A stretch of DNA of 64,000 nucleotides. Source: Phycisphaerales bacterium (GTDB taxonomy: Bacteria > Planctomycetota > Phycisphaerae > SM23-33). The notes under the pieces are model-generated. The model ran no database searches and had not been told where the DNA came from. It worked only from the letters and a program-made list of their open reading frames with translations. The DNA lies in assembly GCA_018644725.1 (NCBI GenBank), contig JABGPZ010000094.1, positions 1 to 64,000 of the forward strand. The letters are read 5' to 3'. A program made the position numbers and the translations under genes. Every line of letters starts with the position of its first letter. Position 1 is the first letter of the stretch. Of this stretch, positions 29,432 to 39,213 are shown in pieces.

Positions 29432-30748
29432 ATGGAGCAGGAAACAGTCAATATTATCGACGTCATTGAGGCGTGGAACCAAGCCGACAGCGTGACCCTC
29501 GACAGCTTCCGCCAGTTTGTAGCCAACCTGGGCGAAGTGCATGACGTGACCGACAAGTTCGCGACGCATGTCGGGAGCATGGACGACGACGTCAAGGGCC
29601 TCGACGCGATGAAGCTCGGCGTGTGCGAGTTGATTCTCTGCCGCTACGCCAAGGCGATCGAATCGTTCAAGGCCTCCACCGACAACAAGGAACGGCAATA
29701 TTTCCTCGGGCTGTGCTATCAGGGCCAGCGGGACTTTGCTGCAGCGGCCGACGCGTTCGACAAGGCGCTGGTGAAAGGCCTCGTTGAAGCGGCCCCGCGC
29801 CAGATTGAAACCCTCGCGTTCAGCGGCGACCTCGCCGGCGCGGCCAAGGCGCTCAAAGTGGCCAAGCTCGATGGCACCGCCGATGGCGCGTACCTCGACG
29901 GGCTCCTCGCCGAGCTGGACCGCGACGTGGACAAGGCCGTGGCCTGCTATGACGCAGCGCGCGAAATTCAGCCCTCCCACCCCGAAGCGACATTCCGCCT
30001 CGCGTACAACCTCGACCTCTATGGCGACGACGAAGAAGCGATTTCGCTTTATTATGAAAGCGTCGAGCAGCGTCCGGTCTACAGCGAAGCGCTGTTGAAC
30101 CTTGCGATCCTTCTTGAGGATGCAGGCCAGAACGAAGACGCGCTGCACCTGCTGACCCAGGTTCTCACCGCCAACCCCAACCACGTCCGCGCCAAGCTGT
30201 ACTTCCGGGACGTGGAATCCAGCGACGACATGTACTATGACGAAGACCAGGCCCGCCGCGTCGCCAAGCGCAACGCCGTGCTGGACATTCCGGTCACGGA
30301 CTTCGAGCTGTCGGTTCGTGCGCGCAATTGCCTGCGGAAGATGAACATTCTTTCGCTGGGCGACTTGGTCCGCACGACTGAAGCGGAATTGCTGGGCTAC
30401 AAGAACTTCGGCGAAACGTCGCTGAAGGAAATCAAGGAAATCCTCTCGGCCAAGGGCCTGCGTCTCGGCCAGGCACTCGAAGAAGATTCCGAATTGGGCC
30501 TTTCGCCCGCGCCGATGACCCTGCCCGAAGGGGTCGACGAAGGCATCGCCGCCACGCCGATTTCGCAGATCGAATTTTCGGTTCGCGCCCGTCGCGTCCT
30601 CGAACAACTCAACTGCGCGACGATTGGCGAGCTTGCCCAGAAGTCCGAAGCCGAGCTGATGAGCATGAAGAACTTCGGCCAGACCTCGCTGAACGAAATG
30701 CGTGACCGCCTGGCGGACTACGGCATGAAATTCCGCGACAGCGTCTAG
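29432..30748 (+). CDS. TPR protein with two tandem RNA polymerase alpha-CTD modules
   Basis: TPR segment followed by two alpha-CTD units: [51 protein letters not shown] and [51 protein letters not shown]. Confidence 0.9.
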   Translation: MEQETVNIIDVIEAWNQADSVTLDSFRQFVANLGEVHDVTDKFATHVGSMDDDVKGLDAMKLGVCELILCRYAKAIESFKASTDNKERQYFLGLCYQGQRDFAAAADAFDKALVKGLVEAAPRQIETLAFSGDLAGAAKALKVAKLDGTADGAYLDGLLAELDRDVDKAVACYDAAREIQPSHPEATFRLAYNLDLYGDDEEAISLYYESVEQRPVYSEALLNLAILLEDAGQNEDALHLLTQVLTANPNHVRAKLYFRDVESSDDMYYDEDQARRVAKRNAVLDIPVTDFELSVRARNCLRKMNILSLGDLVRTTEAELLGYKNFGETSLKEIKEILSAKGLRLGQALEEDSELGLSPAPMTLPEGVDEGIAATPISQIEFSVRARRVLEQLNCATIGELAQKSEAELMSMKNFGQTSLNEMRDRLADYGMKFRDSV

Positions 30749-30768
30749 TAATTGATTCCGATTGATCA

Positions 30769-30799
30769 CCGGCGGCCCGTTTGGGTCGTCGGTTTTTTT
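30769..30799 (+). terminator. Rho-independent terminator
   Basis: CCGGCGGCCC-GTTT-GGGTCGTCGG-TTTTTTT. Confidence 0.9.
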
Positions 30800-30855
30800 A
30801 TGCAGAGAGGGCGGGCGAGGTCGTAAATCGCGCGGCGAGTCGTTACAATGAATCG

Positions 30856-32643
30856 ATGCGACGCGCCTCACTCTATTTTGGGTTTGCCTGCTTGATGGTG
30901 GCCGAGGTGTGTCTGGGCGCGGGGGTGAAGCTGGCGGACAACGTTCCGTTGCGCCTGAGTGCCCAGCAGCGGAAATCGTTTTCGGCGTTGCCTCTGCTCG
31001 CGCCACTCAAGGCCGGGGAGTCGGCCGAGACGCTGGTGCGCACGACGTTAACGCGCCTGGATCAGGAAACGATTTCGCTGACCGAGGCGGTGGATGTATT
31101 GCTTCGGGCGCTGCGGTCGTTTCCGGAGATTCCGGCCGAGCCGTGGGCGGTTGAAGGCACCTTTGAGCTTGCGCGTCTGCTGGAGAAGGCCAAGTGCACG
31201 ACGGCGGCGTATGAGTGCTATCGGTCGGTGGCGGATCACTTGCAGAAGAATTCGACTCAGGACGCGTGGCTGGAAAGCGAACGGTTGCGGCCTTTGTTGA
31301 TTGAACCCGAGCGGCTGTGGGTTCATCAGGCGCGGGTGGCGATTGCGTTGGGGAATTTCATCACGGCCGAGCGGCTGTTGCTGCGGGCGCGGGACTATCG
31401 GCGGAGATATCCCGCTGCGGTGGCGGGGCTGTTTCAGATGTATTTGGCCTGCGACGAATTTGCGCGCGTGGAATCAATCCTTTTGGAGACGTCGGGCAAC
31501 GAAGAACTTCAGTCCCTGTGCGCGGCGGCCTATCGTCAGCTCGGGAGTCTCAAGTCCGATCCGACGCGGCTGAACCGATTGGCGACGCCGCTTTTGGGCG
31601 ATCGACATTTTCTTGGCCCGATGGCGGTAGAGTTCTATTGCGTGGCGCGCACCCAGGGCGAAGATGCTCTGGCGGAGCGGTCGTTGGCGCACCTCGCCAA
31701 GGCGGTGAGCTCGACGTGGAAGGCGTGTGATCTGTTGGTGGGGGACCTCGGTCGACGCGGGTATACCGACGGCGGGTTGGAATTGTTGGCGCGTACGATT
31801 CAGGCCTCGCCCGAGATTGGCGAGTTTGCGATTGATACGATGGGTGAAATGAAGCTGCAGCCGCCTCGTAAGGTGGCGCGCGGATTGCTTCGCGATGTGG
31901 AGGACCGGCCCAAGGCCCAGCAGGCGATCTATCATCATCTCGCGGGAGTTGTGTATCTGCTTACCGGGGATCATGCCCGGGCGGAGGCGCAATTTCGTGC
32001 GGCCATCGCGGCGAATCCGGCCTATCAGGCGCCCTATCTTCCGCTGCTGGATTTGCAGGCGGGCAATGCGGAGGCGATCGCGAAGATTCTCAAAACGTTG
32101 GAAGGCCATCGCCCTGCGGACTATTTTATGCTGCACTTGCGCGGGCGCGCACAGCTTGGGGCGCATCAACAGCTCGAAGCGCTCAAGACGCTCAAGGCCT
32201 CGGGGCAGAAGGATCGGACCTACCTGCCGACCCAGCTTCAGCTTGCGAAATGTTTTATCGCACTGACGAGGCGGACCACCCGCGAGGATCAGCAGGCGGA
32301 GTTGACCGAGCTTGCCGAGTTGGCGTTCAAGACGGCGATTTCGCTGGAGACCGGGCGGTTTTCGACCCATCGGTCCTTGCTGAAGCTCTATCTCGATACG
32401 AGTCAGCGGGACAAGGCGTTCCGCCTGGCGGTGTCGATGGTGCGAAAGTTCCCGTCGCGGATCGAGGCCAAAGCGCTTCTGGGCGAGGTGTATCTTCAGA
32501 ATCATCGCCTGGATCGCGCGAAAATCATCCTGAATTACATCAAGGCCAAGGCGCCCGAGCATCCAGCCGTCAAGCGATTTTCCGAGGCCGTCCGCCAGGC
32601 CTCTCAACCTGCGCTGCCAGAGGTGCCTGTCGCTCCGGTGTGA
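30856..32643 (+). CDS. Secreted TPR-repeat protein
   Basis: Signal peptide; ARAEAQFRAAIAANPAYQAPYLPLLDLQAG TPR-like repeats; ATG lies 6 nt after TACAAT. Confidence 0.7.
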   Translation: MRRASLYFGFACLMVAEVCLGAGVKLADNVPLRLSAQQRKSFSALPLLAPLKAGESAETLVRTTLTRLDQETISLTEAVDVLLRALRSFPEIPAEPWAVEGTFELARLLEKAKCTTAAYECYRSVADHLQKNSTQDAWLESERLRPLLIEPERLWVHQARVAIALGNFITAERLLLRARDYRRRYPAAVAGLFQMYLACDEFARVESILLETSGNEELQSLCAAAYRQLGSLKSDPTRLNRLATPLLGDRHFLGPMAVEFYCVARTQGEDALAERSLAHLAKAVSSTWKACDLLVGDLGRRGYTDGGLELLARTIQASPEIGEFAIDTMGEMKLQPPRKVARGLLRDVEDRPKAQQAIYHHLAGVVYLLTGDHARAEAQFRAAIAANPAYQAPYLPLLDLQAGNAEAIAKILKTLEGHRPADYFMLHLRGRAQLGAHQQLEALKTLKASGQKDRTYLPTQLQLAKCFIALTRRTTREDQQAELTELAELAFKTAISLETGRFSTHRSLLKLYLDTSQRDKAFRLAVSMVRKFPSRIEAKALLGEVYLQNHRLDRAKIILNYIKAKAPEHPAVKRFSEAVRQASQPALPEVPVAPV

Positions 32644-32691
32644 TGTTTGGGCGCGGCGGGGAAGTTCTATGGATTTCGGCGGGGAAACTGT

Positions 32692-32720
32692 TTGACCTGT
32701 TTCGTGTGGATTGGTACAAT
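32692..32720 (+). promoter_or_regulatory. Promoter upstream of rny leader / putative RNA
   Basis: TTGACC-17 bp-TACAAT. Confidence 0.75.
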
Positions 32721-32726
32721 TCCTTT

Positions 32727-32935
32727 GATGAAATAGAGCATCTGCATGGAGCGGATGCGTAATGAACTCCCCACGGACGAATCCAATCCCGTGGGACCCA
32801 GCGAAGCGATGGCCGGCCAGGAGGGCCAGATCGCAGCCGCGCCCGCCCCGCAAGGGGAATTGCCAAAGGGGCGCTTCTGCGAGGGACCATCGAGATCGCA
32901 CTCCCCTTGGGGGCGTGCGGGCCGTACGGCCATAG
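32727..32935 (+). ncRNA. Structured 5' leader of rny, or independent ncRNA
   Basis: Successive hairpins GCATCTGC-ATGGA-GCGGATGC, CCCACGG...CCGTGGG, GCGATGGCC...GGCCAGATCGC, CGCCCC...GGGGCG just downstream of the promoter. Confidence 0.4.
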
Positions 32936-33125
32936 ATTTACCAGAACGAACGAAGCAGCAAATCCAGTGCAATCCGCCCGTTTGGGGCATCGTAGCGCGG
33001 AAATTTACCCGCTACGGTCTTGTGGTTGCTTTGTTGTACGGTGAATTTGGCCGAGGCATATGGTCTTGTTTCGCATGTGGTCCTGTGTGGTTTGTGTCGT
33101 CCGACAACGTGAAAGGCGGAAACGG

Positions 33126-34745
33126 ATGACTCCGTTACTTATTGCAGCAGGAGAAGCAGCCGCATCGACCGGCGTGCAGACTTTTGAATTGCCCGTGCTG
33201 ATTGGTGCTGCCGCTGGCGGTCTGGTGCTGGGCCTGGTGGTGATGGCGCTGATCAAGTCGGCCTCGGCCAAGGCAAACCGGAAAACCGTTGAGGCGGAAA
33301 TCGCCGCACTCAAGCAGGCAGCTCAAGCCGAAGCCCAGACCATTCGTGTCGAGGCCGAAGCCAAAGCCAAAAGTGAATTTATCAAGCGTCGCGAAGAATT
33401 TGACCGCGATACGCAGGAGACCCGCAAAGAACTTCGCGAAGAAGAAAAGCGCGTCGCCAAGCGTGAAGACACCATCGACCGGAAGCTCGACACGCTTGCG
33501 GCGAAGGAAAAGAACGTTGCCACGGCCGAGCAGAGCATCGCCGATCAGAAGCAGCACATCGAGGCGAAAACCAAGCAACTCGACGAGCAGATTGCTCAGC
33601 AAAAATCGCAGCTACTGAAGATCTCTCAGCTCACCCGCGAACAGGCCCGCGAAATCCTTCTGCAGAAAATTGAGAAGGACGTGGAAATGGATGCGGCCAA
33701 GCTGATCGACCAGAAGCTCTCCGAAGCGCGCGAAACCGCCGAGGTCGAAGGGCGCGAAATTCTGCTTCAGGCCATCCAGCGCTATGCCAGCGAACACACC
33801 GCTGAACACACCGTCTCGACGGTGGATATCCCCTCTGACGACATGAAGGGGCGTGTGATTGGTCGCGAAGGGCGCAACATTCGCGCATTCGAAAAGGCGA
33901 CTGGCGTGGACGTGATCGTCGACGACACACCCGGCGTGGTGGTCTGCAGCGCGTTTGACCCGGTCCGCCGCGAAGTGGCCCGCCGGAGCCTGGAGAAGTT
34001 GATTCAGGACGGCCGAATCCACCCCACGAGGATCGAAGAAGTCGTCGACAGCGTCCAGAAGGATGTCGGCAAAGAAATCGTCGCCGCGGGCAAGAATGCC
34101 GTGGTCGAAGCGAATATCCGCGGGTTGAACCCCAAGCTCGTCGAGCTTCTCGGCCGGCTCCAGTTCCGCACGAGCTACGGCCAGAACGTTCTGCGCCACA
34201 GCCTCGAAGTGGGCGCGCTCTCCCAGGTCATCGCCGAACAGCTCGGGCTCAATGGTGAGCTCGCGCGTCGCTGCGGGATCCTGCACGACATCGGCAAAGC
34301 CGTCGACCATGAAGTCGAAGGCGGCCACCCGCAAATTGGTGGTGACCTGCTGCGCCGCTATGGAGAAAAGGAAGAAGTCATCAACGCCGCCGCTGGCCAC
34401 CACGGTGACGTCGAAGCGATCAGCGCCTACACGCCGATTGTTCTCGCCGCCGATGCCGTCAGCGCCTCGCGTCCCGGTGCGCGCCGCGAAAGTCTTGAAC
34501 GCTATATCCAGCGCCTCGAAAAACTCGAGGGCATTGCCAATGCGTTCGAAGGCGTCAAAAGCAGCTACGCCATCCAGGCAGGCCGCGAAGTGCGCGTGAT
34601 CATCGATCCCGAAAATGTCGACGACCGTCTGATGCAAAAGGTCGCCCACGACATCGCCAAGCAGATCGAAGAAGAAATGGAATATCCCGGCGAAGTCCAG
34701 GTGACGCTTATCCGCGAAACCCGCTGCGTCGATTACGCAAAATAA
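33126..34745 (+). CDS. rny: Ribonuclease Y
   Basis: N-terminal TM, coiled coil, KH ([33 protein letters not shown]), HD domain ([10 protein letters not shown]). Confidence 0.97.
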   Translation: MTPLLIAAGEAAASTGVQTFELPVLIGAAAGGLVLGLVVMALIKSASAKANRKTVEAEIAALKQAAQAEAQTIRVEAEAKAKSEFIKRREEFDRDTQETRKELREEEKRVAKREDTIDRKLDTLAAKEKNVATAEQSIADQKQHIEAKTKQLDEQIAQQKSQLLKISQLTREQAREILLQKIEKDVEMDAAKLIDQKLSEARETAEVEGREILLQAIQRYASEHTAEHTVSTVDIPSDDMKGRVIGREGRNIRAFEKATGVDVIVDDTPGVVVCSAFDPVRREVARRSLEKLIQDGRIHPTRIEEVVDSVQKDVGKEIVAAGKNAVVEANIRGLNPKLVELLGRLQFRTSYGQNVLRHSLEVGALSQVIAEQLGLNGELARRCGILHDIGKAVDHEVEGGHPQIGGDLLRRYGEKEEVINAAAGHHGDVEAISAYTPIVLAADAVSASRPGARRESLERYIQRLEKLEGIANAFEGVKSSYAIQAGREVRVIIDPENVDDRLMQKVAHDIAKQIEEEMEYPGEVQVTLIRETRCVDYAK

Positions 34746-34763
34746 TCCAGCAAGACAACAAAA

Positions 34764-34803
34764 CCCCCGTCACACGATCTGCAGTGTGGCGGGGGTTTTT
34801 TTA
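34764..34803 (+). terminator. Rho-independent terminator
   Basis: CCCCCGTCACAC-GATCTGCA-GTGTGGCGGGGG-TTTTTTT. Confidence 0.92.
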
Positions 34804-34820
34804 TGGATTCGTTTTGCGGG

Positions 34821-35696
34821 TTACACTTCGTCGGGTCCGGGGCCTTGGGGCTCGACGGGCGCGGGTTTGGGTGCGGGCTTGGGCGCGGCCGGCTTGGCGG
34901 GTATGGGTTTGGCGGCGGCTTGTTGGGCCTTGGGGAGCAAGGCCTTGATCTCGGCGGATGGAATGATGATGGGCATGGCCGAGATGGAGGCGCGGCCTGT
35001 GCTGGCTGAAACGCCGCCCGTGGTTTTCTTGATCACGGTCAGGCCGAGGAGTTTTCCTTGGGCGGTGAAGACCATGGAGCCTACCGAGGCACCTGCGAGG
35101 TAGTAGCGGGTGGGGCGGGTCACGACCGAGGCGATGCGCGTTAGTGAGCACACCGGGGCGTAGTTCGTGGCTTTGTTTCCTCGGGCGAGGACGATGATTT
35201 CGTCGAGAATGTCCGCAGAGGTTGCATCGAGTGAGACCACGGCGATGGCTGCTTTTTGGTCGGCGGAGAGAGCCTTGAGCGGTGCGACAAAGGCGAGATC
35301 CTTTTTGGCATCCGTGTAGACCACGCGAGCGGGGACCATCGTGCCGCTCGAAAGGCGCATCGTCAGGCCGGTCACTTCGCCGCGGAGTTTCACCGTCATG
35401 CCGTTGCGCGCAGAAATGGTTCTCCCGCCTGCGAGAGGATTGATCTTCGTCAGCGAGCAGACCGCCAGGCCCGAGGCGTCGACGATCATGCCGCGAGTGG
35501 CCACTTGTTGCTTGGGGACGCGAAGTTTGTCGGCATGGTCCCCCGAGGCCTTGGCGACGATTGTCCCCGCGAGTTCCACCGAGGCGTTGATTTTGGATTT
35601 GAGTACATCACGCGCGACATCGGCGGTGTCGGCCGAGACTGTGGCGGGTACGGCCAGCAAGCAAGCCAGCACCAGTAGGGAAGTTCGGTTCAGCAT
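34821..35696 (-). CDS. Secreted trypsin/HtrA-fold-like protein, probably catalytically inactive
   Basis: Signal peptide; TRGMIVDASGLAV, DLAFVAP, GASVGSMVFTAQGKLLGLTV align with HtrA landmarks; P/A/K-rich tail. Confidence 0.5.
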   Translation of the reverse strand: MLNRTSLLVLACLLAVPATVSADTADVARDVLKSKINASVELAGTIVAKASGDHADKLRVPKQQVATRGMIVDASGLAVCSLTKINPLAGGRTISARNGMTVKLRGEVTGLTMRLSSGTMVPARVVYTDAKKDLAFVAPLKALSADQKAAIAVVSLDATSADILDEIIVLARGNKATNYAPVCSLTRIASVVTRPTRYYLAGASVGSMVFTAQGKLLGLTVIKKTTGGVSASTGRASISAMPIIIPSAEIKALLPKAQQAAAKPIPAKPAAPKPAPKPAPVEPQGPGPDEV

Positions 35697-35755
35697 GAGT
35701 TGATCCTTTCGAGGGGGGCGAGGGCAAGGAGCCGCTACAACGTAGCGCTGCGGAA

Positions 35756-37099
35756 TTAAGTTTCCTGCGTTGAAAAGATTTCGTCAAACGCAGGGGCTGT
35801 TTTTTGTTTGAGATCGCGCGTCGGGCCGAGAAGGCGATGGAAGAAGTGTCCCTGAGCCATGAACGCGCCCACCAGCCCGCCAAGCAGATAGCACAGCAGG
35901 TCGGTTGTGGTGGCATATCGATTGGCCAGAAGCAGTTGTCCTGCCTCGACAAGGAGCCCCCATCGCAGCGTCAACAGCAGTGCGCGGAGTGTGACCAGGC
36001 GTGCAGGTCGGCGTGCGCCCGCCCAGCAGAGTGTCAGTGCGGCGCCGAGGGCGATGGTTTGGAAAAAGTTGAGCAGGTCACTGGGCGAGGCATCGGCATA
36101 GTGATAGAGCGGAAGCCATGCGGCGCCTTGAGGGAGGCGAGTTTGCCAGTCGGCCGGGCCAATGTAGACAGATTCGCACCATCCCCGCGCAAGGCAATAT
36201 CCCGCGCAAGCCAGTCCGCCGAGCAAGAAACGGCTTTGGGGGGTGAGGCGTTTGAAAAGAATTCCACCCACCAGTGCCGCGCCGATTGCTCCGAAGGTTA
36301 CGACGGCAATTTGTGCGACATTCATGGCATCGGCTGGCAGGAGGATTTTCGCGGTTTCGACCACCGTCGCGAAGACGACACACGAGAGGATCGCCAAGCG
36401 CCAGCGGAAGGATCGCTTGCCGATGGCCCCGGCGAGGAGCAGCACGAGAATGGCCGCGGGCATTGCACGCAGCCAGAGCCAATAGCTCGTGGAATGTTTC
36501 GTCAGCCCGTCCGAGACCGTCAGGGAGCTGTTTTGAAAATTGGCGTTCATCAACTTGAGCTTGAGCGTCGGCCAGTAGGGGAACAGCTGGTCGGCCATCC
36601 AGTAGACCGCGACGGCGACGGCCATCCCCAAATAGGGAAGGGCGGCAATCGAGCGGCGGATGGCCCGGCGCGCGAGAATCCAGTATCGTCGGCCAAAACT
36701 CCGCGCGGCAAATGCCCCCGCGGCGGTGCCCGCGACGTTCGTCAGAAAGTCATGAATTCCGCTGTCGCGTGTGGGTTCGAACAGTTGGATGGATTCGACC
36801 AGCAGACTCAGAGCGGCCCCGGCGAAGATGGTATAGGTGACTGCCTCGTTGGGGGAGGTGAACCGGTCGAAGCGAATGCGGGTGGTGAGAAGAAACCCTA
36901 GCGGGACATACAAGATGATGTTGGAGATCAGGTCGCGGCCCCCTGGCCAAACGGGCCCGAGGGGGAAATAGGTAAAAGCACGGTGAAATTTTTGTGTTGC
37001 AGCCTCCATGCCCAGGGAGAATTCCCACGGCATGCAACTGCCATACAGAACTGCTAACGCAAACCCCAACGTCAGCCATGATAGCCCTCGCCGAGACAC
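35756..37099 (-). CDS. VanZ-like multi-TM membrane protein
   Basis: GGRDLISNIILYVPLGFLLTTRI...SLLVESIQLFEPTRDSGIHDFLTNVAGTAAGA. Confidence 0.8.
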   Translation of the reverse strand: MSRRGLSWLTLGFALAVLYGSCMPWEFSLGMEAATQKFHRAFTYFPLGPVWPGGRDLISNIILYVPLGFLLTTRIRFDRFTSPNEAVTYTIFAGAALSLLVESIQLFEPTRDSGIHDFLTNVAGTAAGAFAARSFGRRYWILARRAIRRSIAALPYLGMAVAVAVYWMADQLFPYWPTLKLKLMNANFQNSSLTVSDGLTKHSTSYWLWLRAMPAAILVLLLAGAIGKRSFRWRLAILSCVVFATVVETAKILLPADAMNVAQIAVVTFGAIGAALVGGILFKRLTPQSRFLLGGLACAGYCLARGWCESVYIGPADWQTRLPQGAAWLPLYHYADASPSDLLNFFQTIALGAALTLCWAGARRPARLVTLRALLLTLRWGLLVEAGQLLLANRYATTTDLLCYLLGGLVGAFMAQGHFFHRLLGPTRDLKQKTAPAFDEIFSTQET

Positions 37100-37110
37100 G
37101 CCTAGCTCAC

Positions 37111-37452
37111 TTATGCTCCGGACAGGGCGGCCAGGGCGGCTTCACGGGTCTCGTCGATGGAGGCGATTTGCTCGAGGCGAACCAACTGGAAAATCACCTG
37201 CACCGGCTTGGCGGCGTTGCAGAGGCGAAGCTCGTTGTTGCATTCTTGGCTTCCGCGCAGGCTCGAAAGAATCGCACCAATGCCCGAGGAGTCCATGAAT
37301 TGAATGTTCTGAAGATCCAGGATCACCTTCGCGTTGTCGCGCACCAAAGGCAGCAGCGCGTCTTTGAAGTCCCGGTAGTTCCCTGCGTCGAGATGGGGAC
37401 CAACTGGGAGCACCACCGTAATGTCTCCAATGTCCTGCGTGGTCAATTCCAT
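37111..37452 (-). CDS. STAS-domain anti-sigma factor antagonist
   Basis: VILDLQNIQFMDSSGIGAILSSLR. Confidence 0.88.
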   Translation of the reverse strand: MELTTQDIGDITVVLPVGPHLDAGNYRDFKDALLPLVRDNAKVILDLQNIQFMDSSGIGAILSSLRGSQECNNELRLCNAAKPVQVIFQLVRLEQIASIDETREAALAALSGA

Positions 37453-37539
37453 GATGGATCCTTTCCAATCTAAAAATCGAGAATTACCTCGCGGTCGCGC
37501 GAAGTCCTCAAGAGGGCGTATCATGCTCGATTCAATGGT

Positions 37540-37568
37540 ATTATAGCCCTCGGCAGAATCAACAGCAA
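37540..37568 (-). promoter_or_regulatory. STAS gene promoter
   Basis: On - strand TTGCTG-17 bp-TATAAT. Confidence 0.6.
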
Positions 37569-37761
37569 GCCCCAAACCACACTCTCTGAAAAAAAATGCG
37601 AAGACTGAACGCCTGTAACATTCTTTTCCCGCCGGAATAATGCGGATGGATGCCTTGGCCAGTGTCCGCCATTGGATGTGACTGCAAGGGGGTGAATTCG
37701 AGGGCCTATGATGGCGATCTATACCTGTAATAGGCTTTCCCTACGCACGCGCGAAGAACAT

Positions 37762-37795
37762 AAAAAAGCCCGACGACTCGCGTGGAGCCGCCGGG
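37762..37795 (-). terminator. galK terminator
   Basis: On - strand GCCCGGCGGCTC...GAGTCGTCGGGC-TTTTTT. Confidence 0.85.
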
Positions 37796-37815
37796 CGGGT
37801 GCCTTTTTTCTGCGA

Positions 37816-38967
37816 TTATTCGATGATGCACGCGCCTTTGGCGGGCTTGGTCGCGAAGATCGCGCAGTCGTGGTCGAAGGTCGCGCGGAATTCGGCCTCG
37901 ATTTTTGCCTGGGTCGCGTCGGCGTTGTCGGCCTTGACCAGCACAATCGCGCAGCCGCCGAAGCCGCCGCCGGTCATGCGCGCGCCATAGACGCCTTCGC
38001 AGGTCGCTGCGATTTCGACGATCTTGTCCAGCTCGACACAGCTGACTTCGTAGTCGTCGCGCAGGGAGTTGTGCGAGCCGAACATCAGTTTGCCGAATGC
38101 GTCGAAGTCGTTCTGTTCGAGAACCTTCACCGCGTCGACGGTGCGCTGGATTTCGCCCACGACGTGGCGGACGCGCATTTTTTCTTTGTCGGTGTAGTCA
38201 TCGCTGGCGACGACGGCGTCGACCTGGTCGGCCGTCGCTTCGCGCAGAAGTTTCACGCCGAGTTTCTCTGCGGCCGAGTAGCACTGGTCGCGCCGCGCGG
38301 CATAGCCGCCGTCGTTCAGCGCGTGCTTGACCTTCGTGTCGCACACCAGCAATTTCGCGTGGGAGCAGTCGAAGGGGATCAGCGTCTGGTCGCCGCTGAC
38401 GCAGTCCAGCAGCAGGGCGTGGCCGTCTTGGCCGAGCGCGCTGATGGCCTGGTCCATAATGCCGCAGGGCGTGCCCGCGAAATCGTGTTCGGCCTTTTGG
38501 CAGAGCAGCGCCATTTCGTAGCGGTCCATGGTCTGCCCGGCGGCCTGGAGGACGGCCATCGCGGTGGACATTTCCAGAGCGGCCGAGCTGGAGAGCCCGC
38601 TGCCGATGGGAACCGTCGAAACGTACATCAGGTCCATGCCGCTCATCGGCACGTTTTTCTGCTGCATGCCCCAGATCACGCCGCGGACATAGTTCGCCCA
38701 CTTCACTTCGGTCTTCTCGACGGGTTGGTCGAGGTCGATGGTGGTGTAGATGTCGTCGGGTTCTTCGGGGATGAGGTTGAGAATGTTGTCGTCGCGCCGC
38801 GCCCAGGCGACGATGGTCTTCTTGTCGATCGCCATCGGCAGGACGAAGCCGCCGTTGTAGTCGGTGTGTTCGCCGATGAGGTTCACTCGGCCGGGGGCGG
38901 TGACAATGCCTTCGGGGGCCTTGCCGGTCTTTTCTTCGAATACGCGTTTGATGTCGTCGAGGGTCAT
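37816..38967 (-). CDS. galK: Galactokinase
   Basis: APGRVNLIGEHTDYNGGFVLPMAI; VPIGSGLSSSAALEMS; GARMTGGGFGGCAI. Confidence 0.95.
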   Translation of the reverse strand: MTLDDIKRVFEEKTGKAPEGIVTAPGRVNLIGEHTDYNGGFVLPMAIDKKTIVAWARRDDNILNLIPEEPDDIYTTIDLDQPVEKTEVKWANYVRGVIWGMQQKNVPMSGMDLMYVSTVPIGSGLSSSAALEMSTAMAVLQAAGQTMDRYEMALLCQKAEHDFAGTPCGIMDQAISALGQDGHALLLDCVSGDQTLIPFDCSHAKLLVCDTKVKHALNDGGYAARRDQCYSAAEKLGVKLLREATADQVDAVVASDDYTDKEKMRVRHVVGEIQRTVDAVKVLEQNDFDAFGKLMFGSHNSLRDDYEVSCVELDKIVEIAATCEGVYGARMTGGGFGGCAIVLVKADNADATQAKIEAEFRATFDHDCAIFATKPAKGACIIE

Positions 38968-39017
38968 ATCGAGTCTCCTGATTGAGGAACGGTGTCGAGG
39001 CAAAATTTGAAGCTACC

Positions 39018-39046
39018 ACTATACCGCGTGATCGAGAGCGGGTCAA
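39018..39046 (-). promoter_or_regulatory. galK promoter
   Basis: On - strand TTGACC-17 bp-TATAGT. Confidence 0.75.
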
Positions 39047-39213
39047 GCACCCGTCTAACACGTTTGCCGAATTTCTTGCGCTGTTGATTGTGTGCGTTGT
39101 GTGCGTGCCTGTTGTTTGTGGTGAAAATTGAATTGCTCTCGGGCGGCAATCTTCTTTTCAGTGGCGCGGCGGCTTGCTATACTACTACCTTGATCACCCC
39201 ACAGGAGCCCGCA

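Noticed and set aside
32746-33129. 127-aa ORF upstream of rny
   Set aside because: Composition unlike neighbouring proteins, overlaps hairpins downstream of a promoter; better explained as leader RNA
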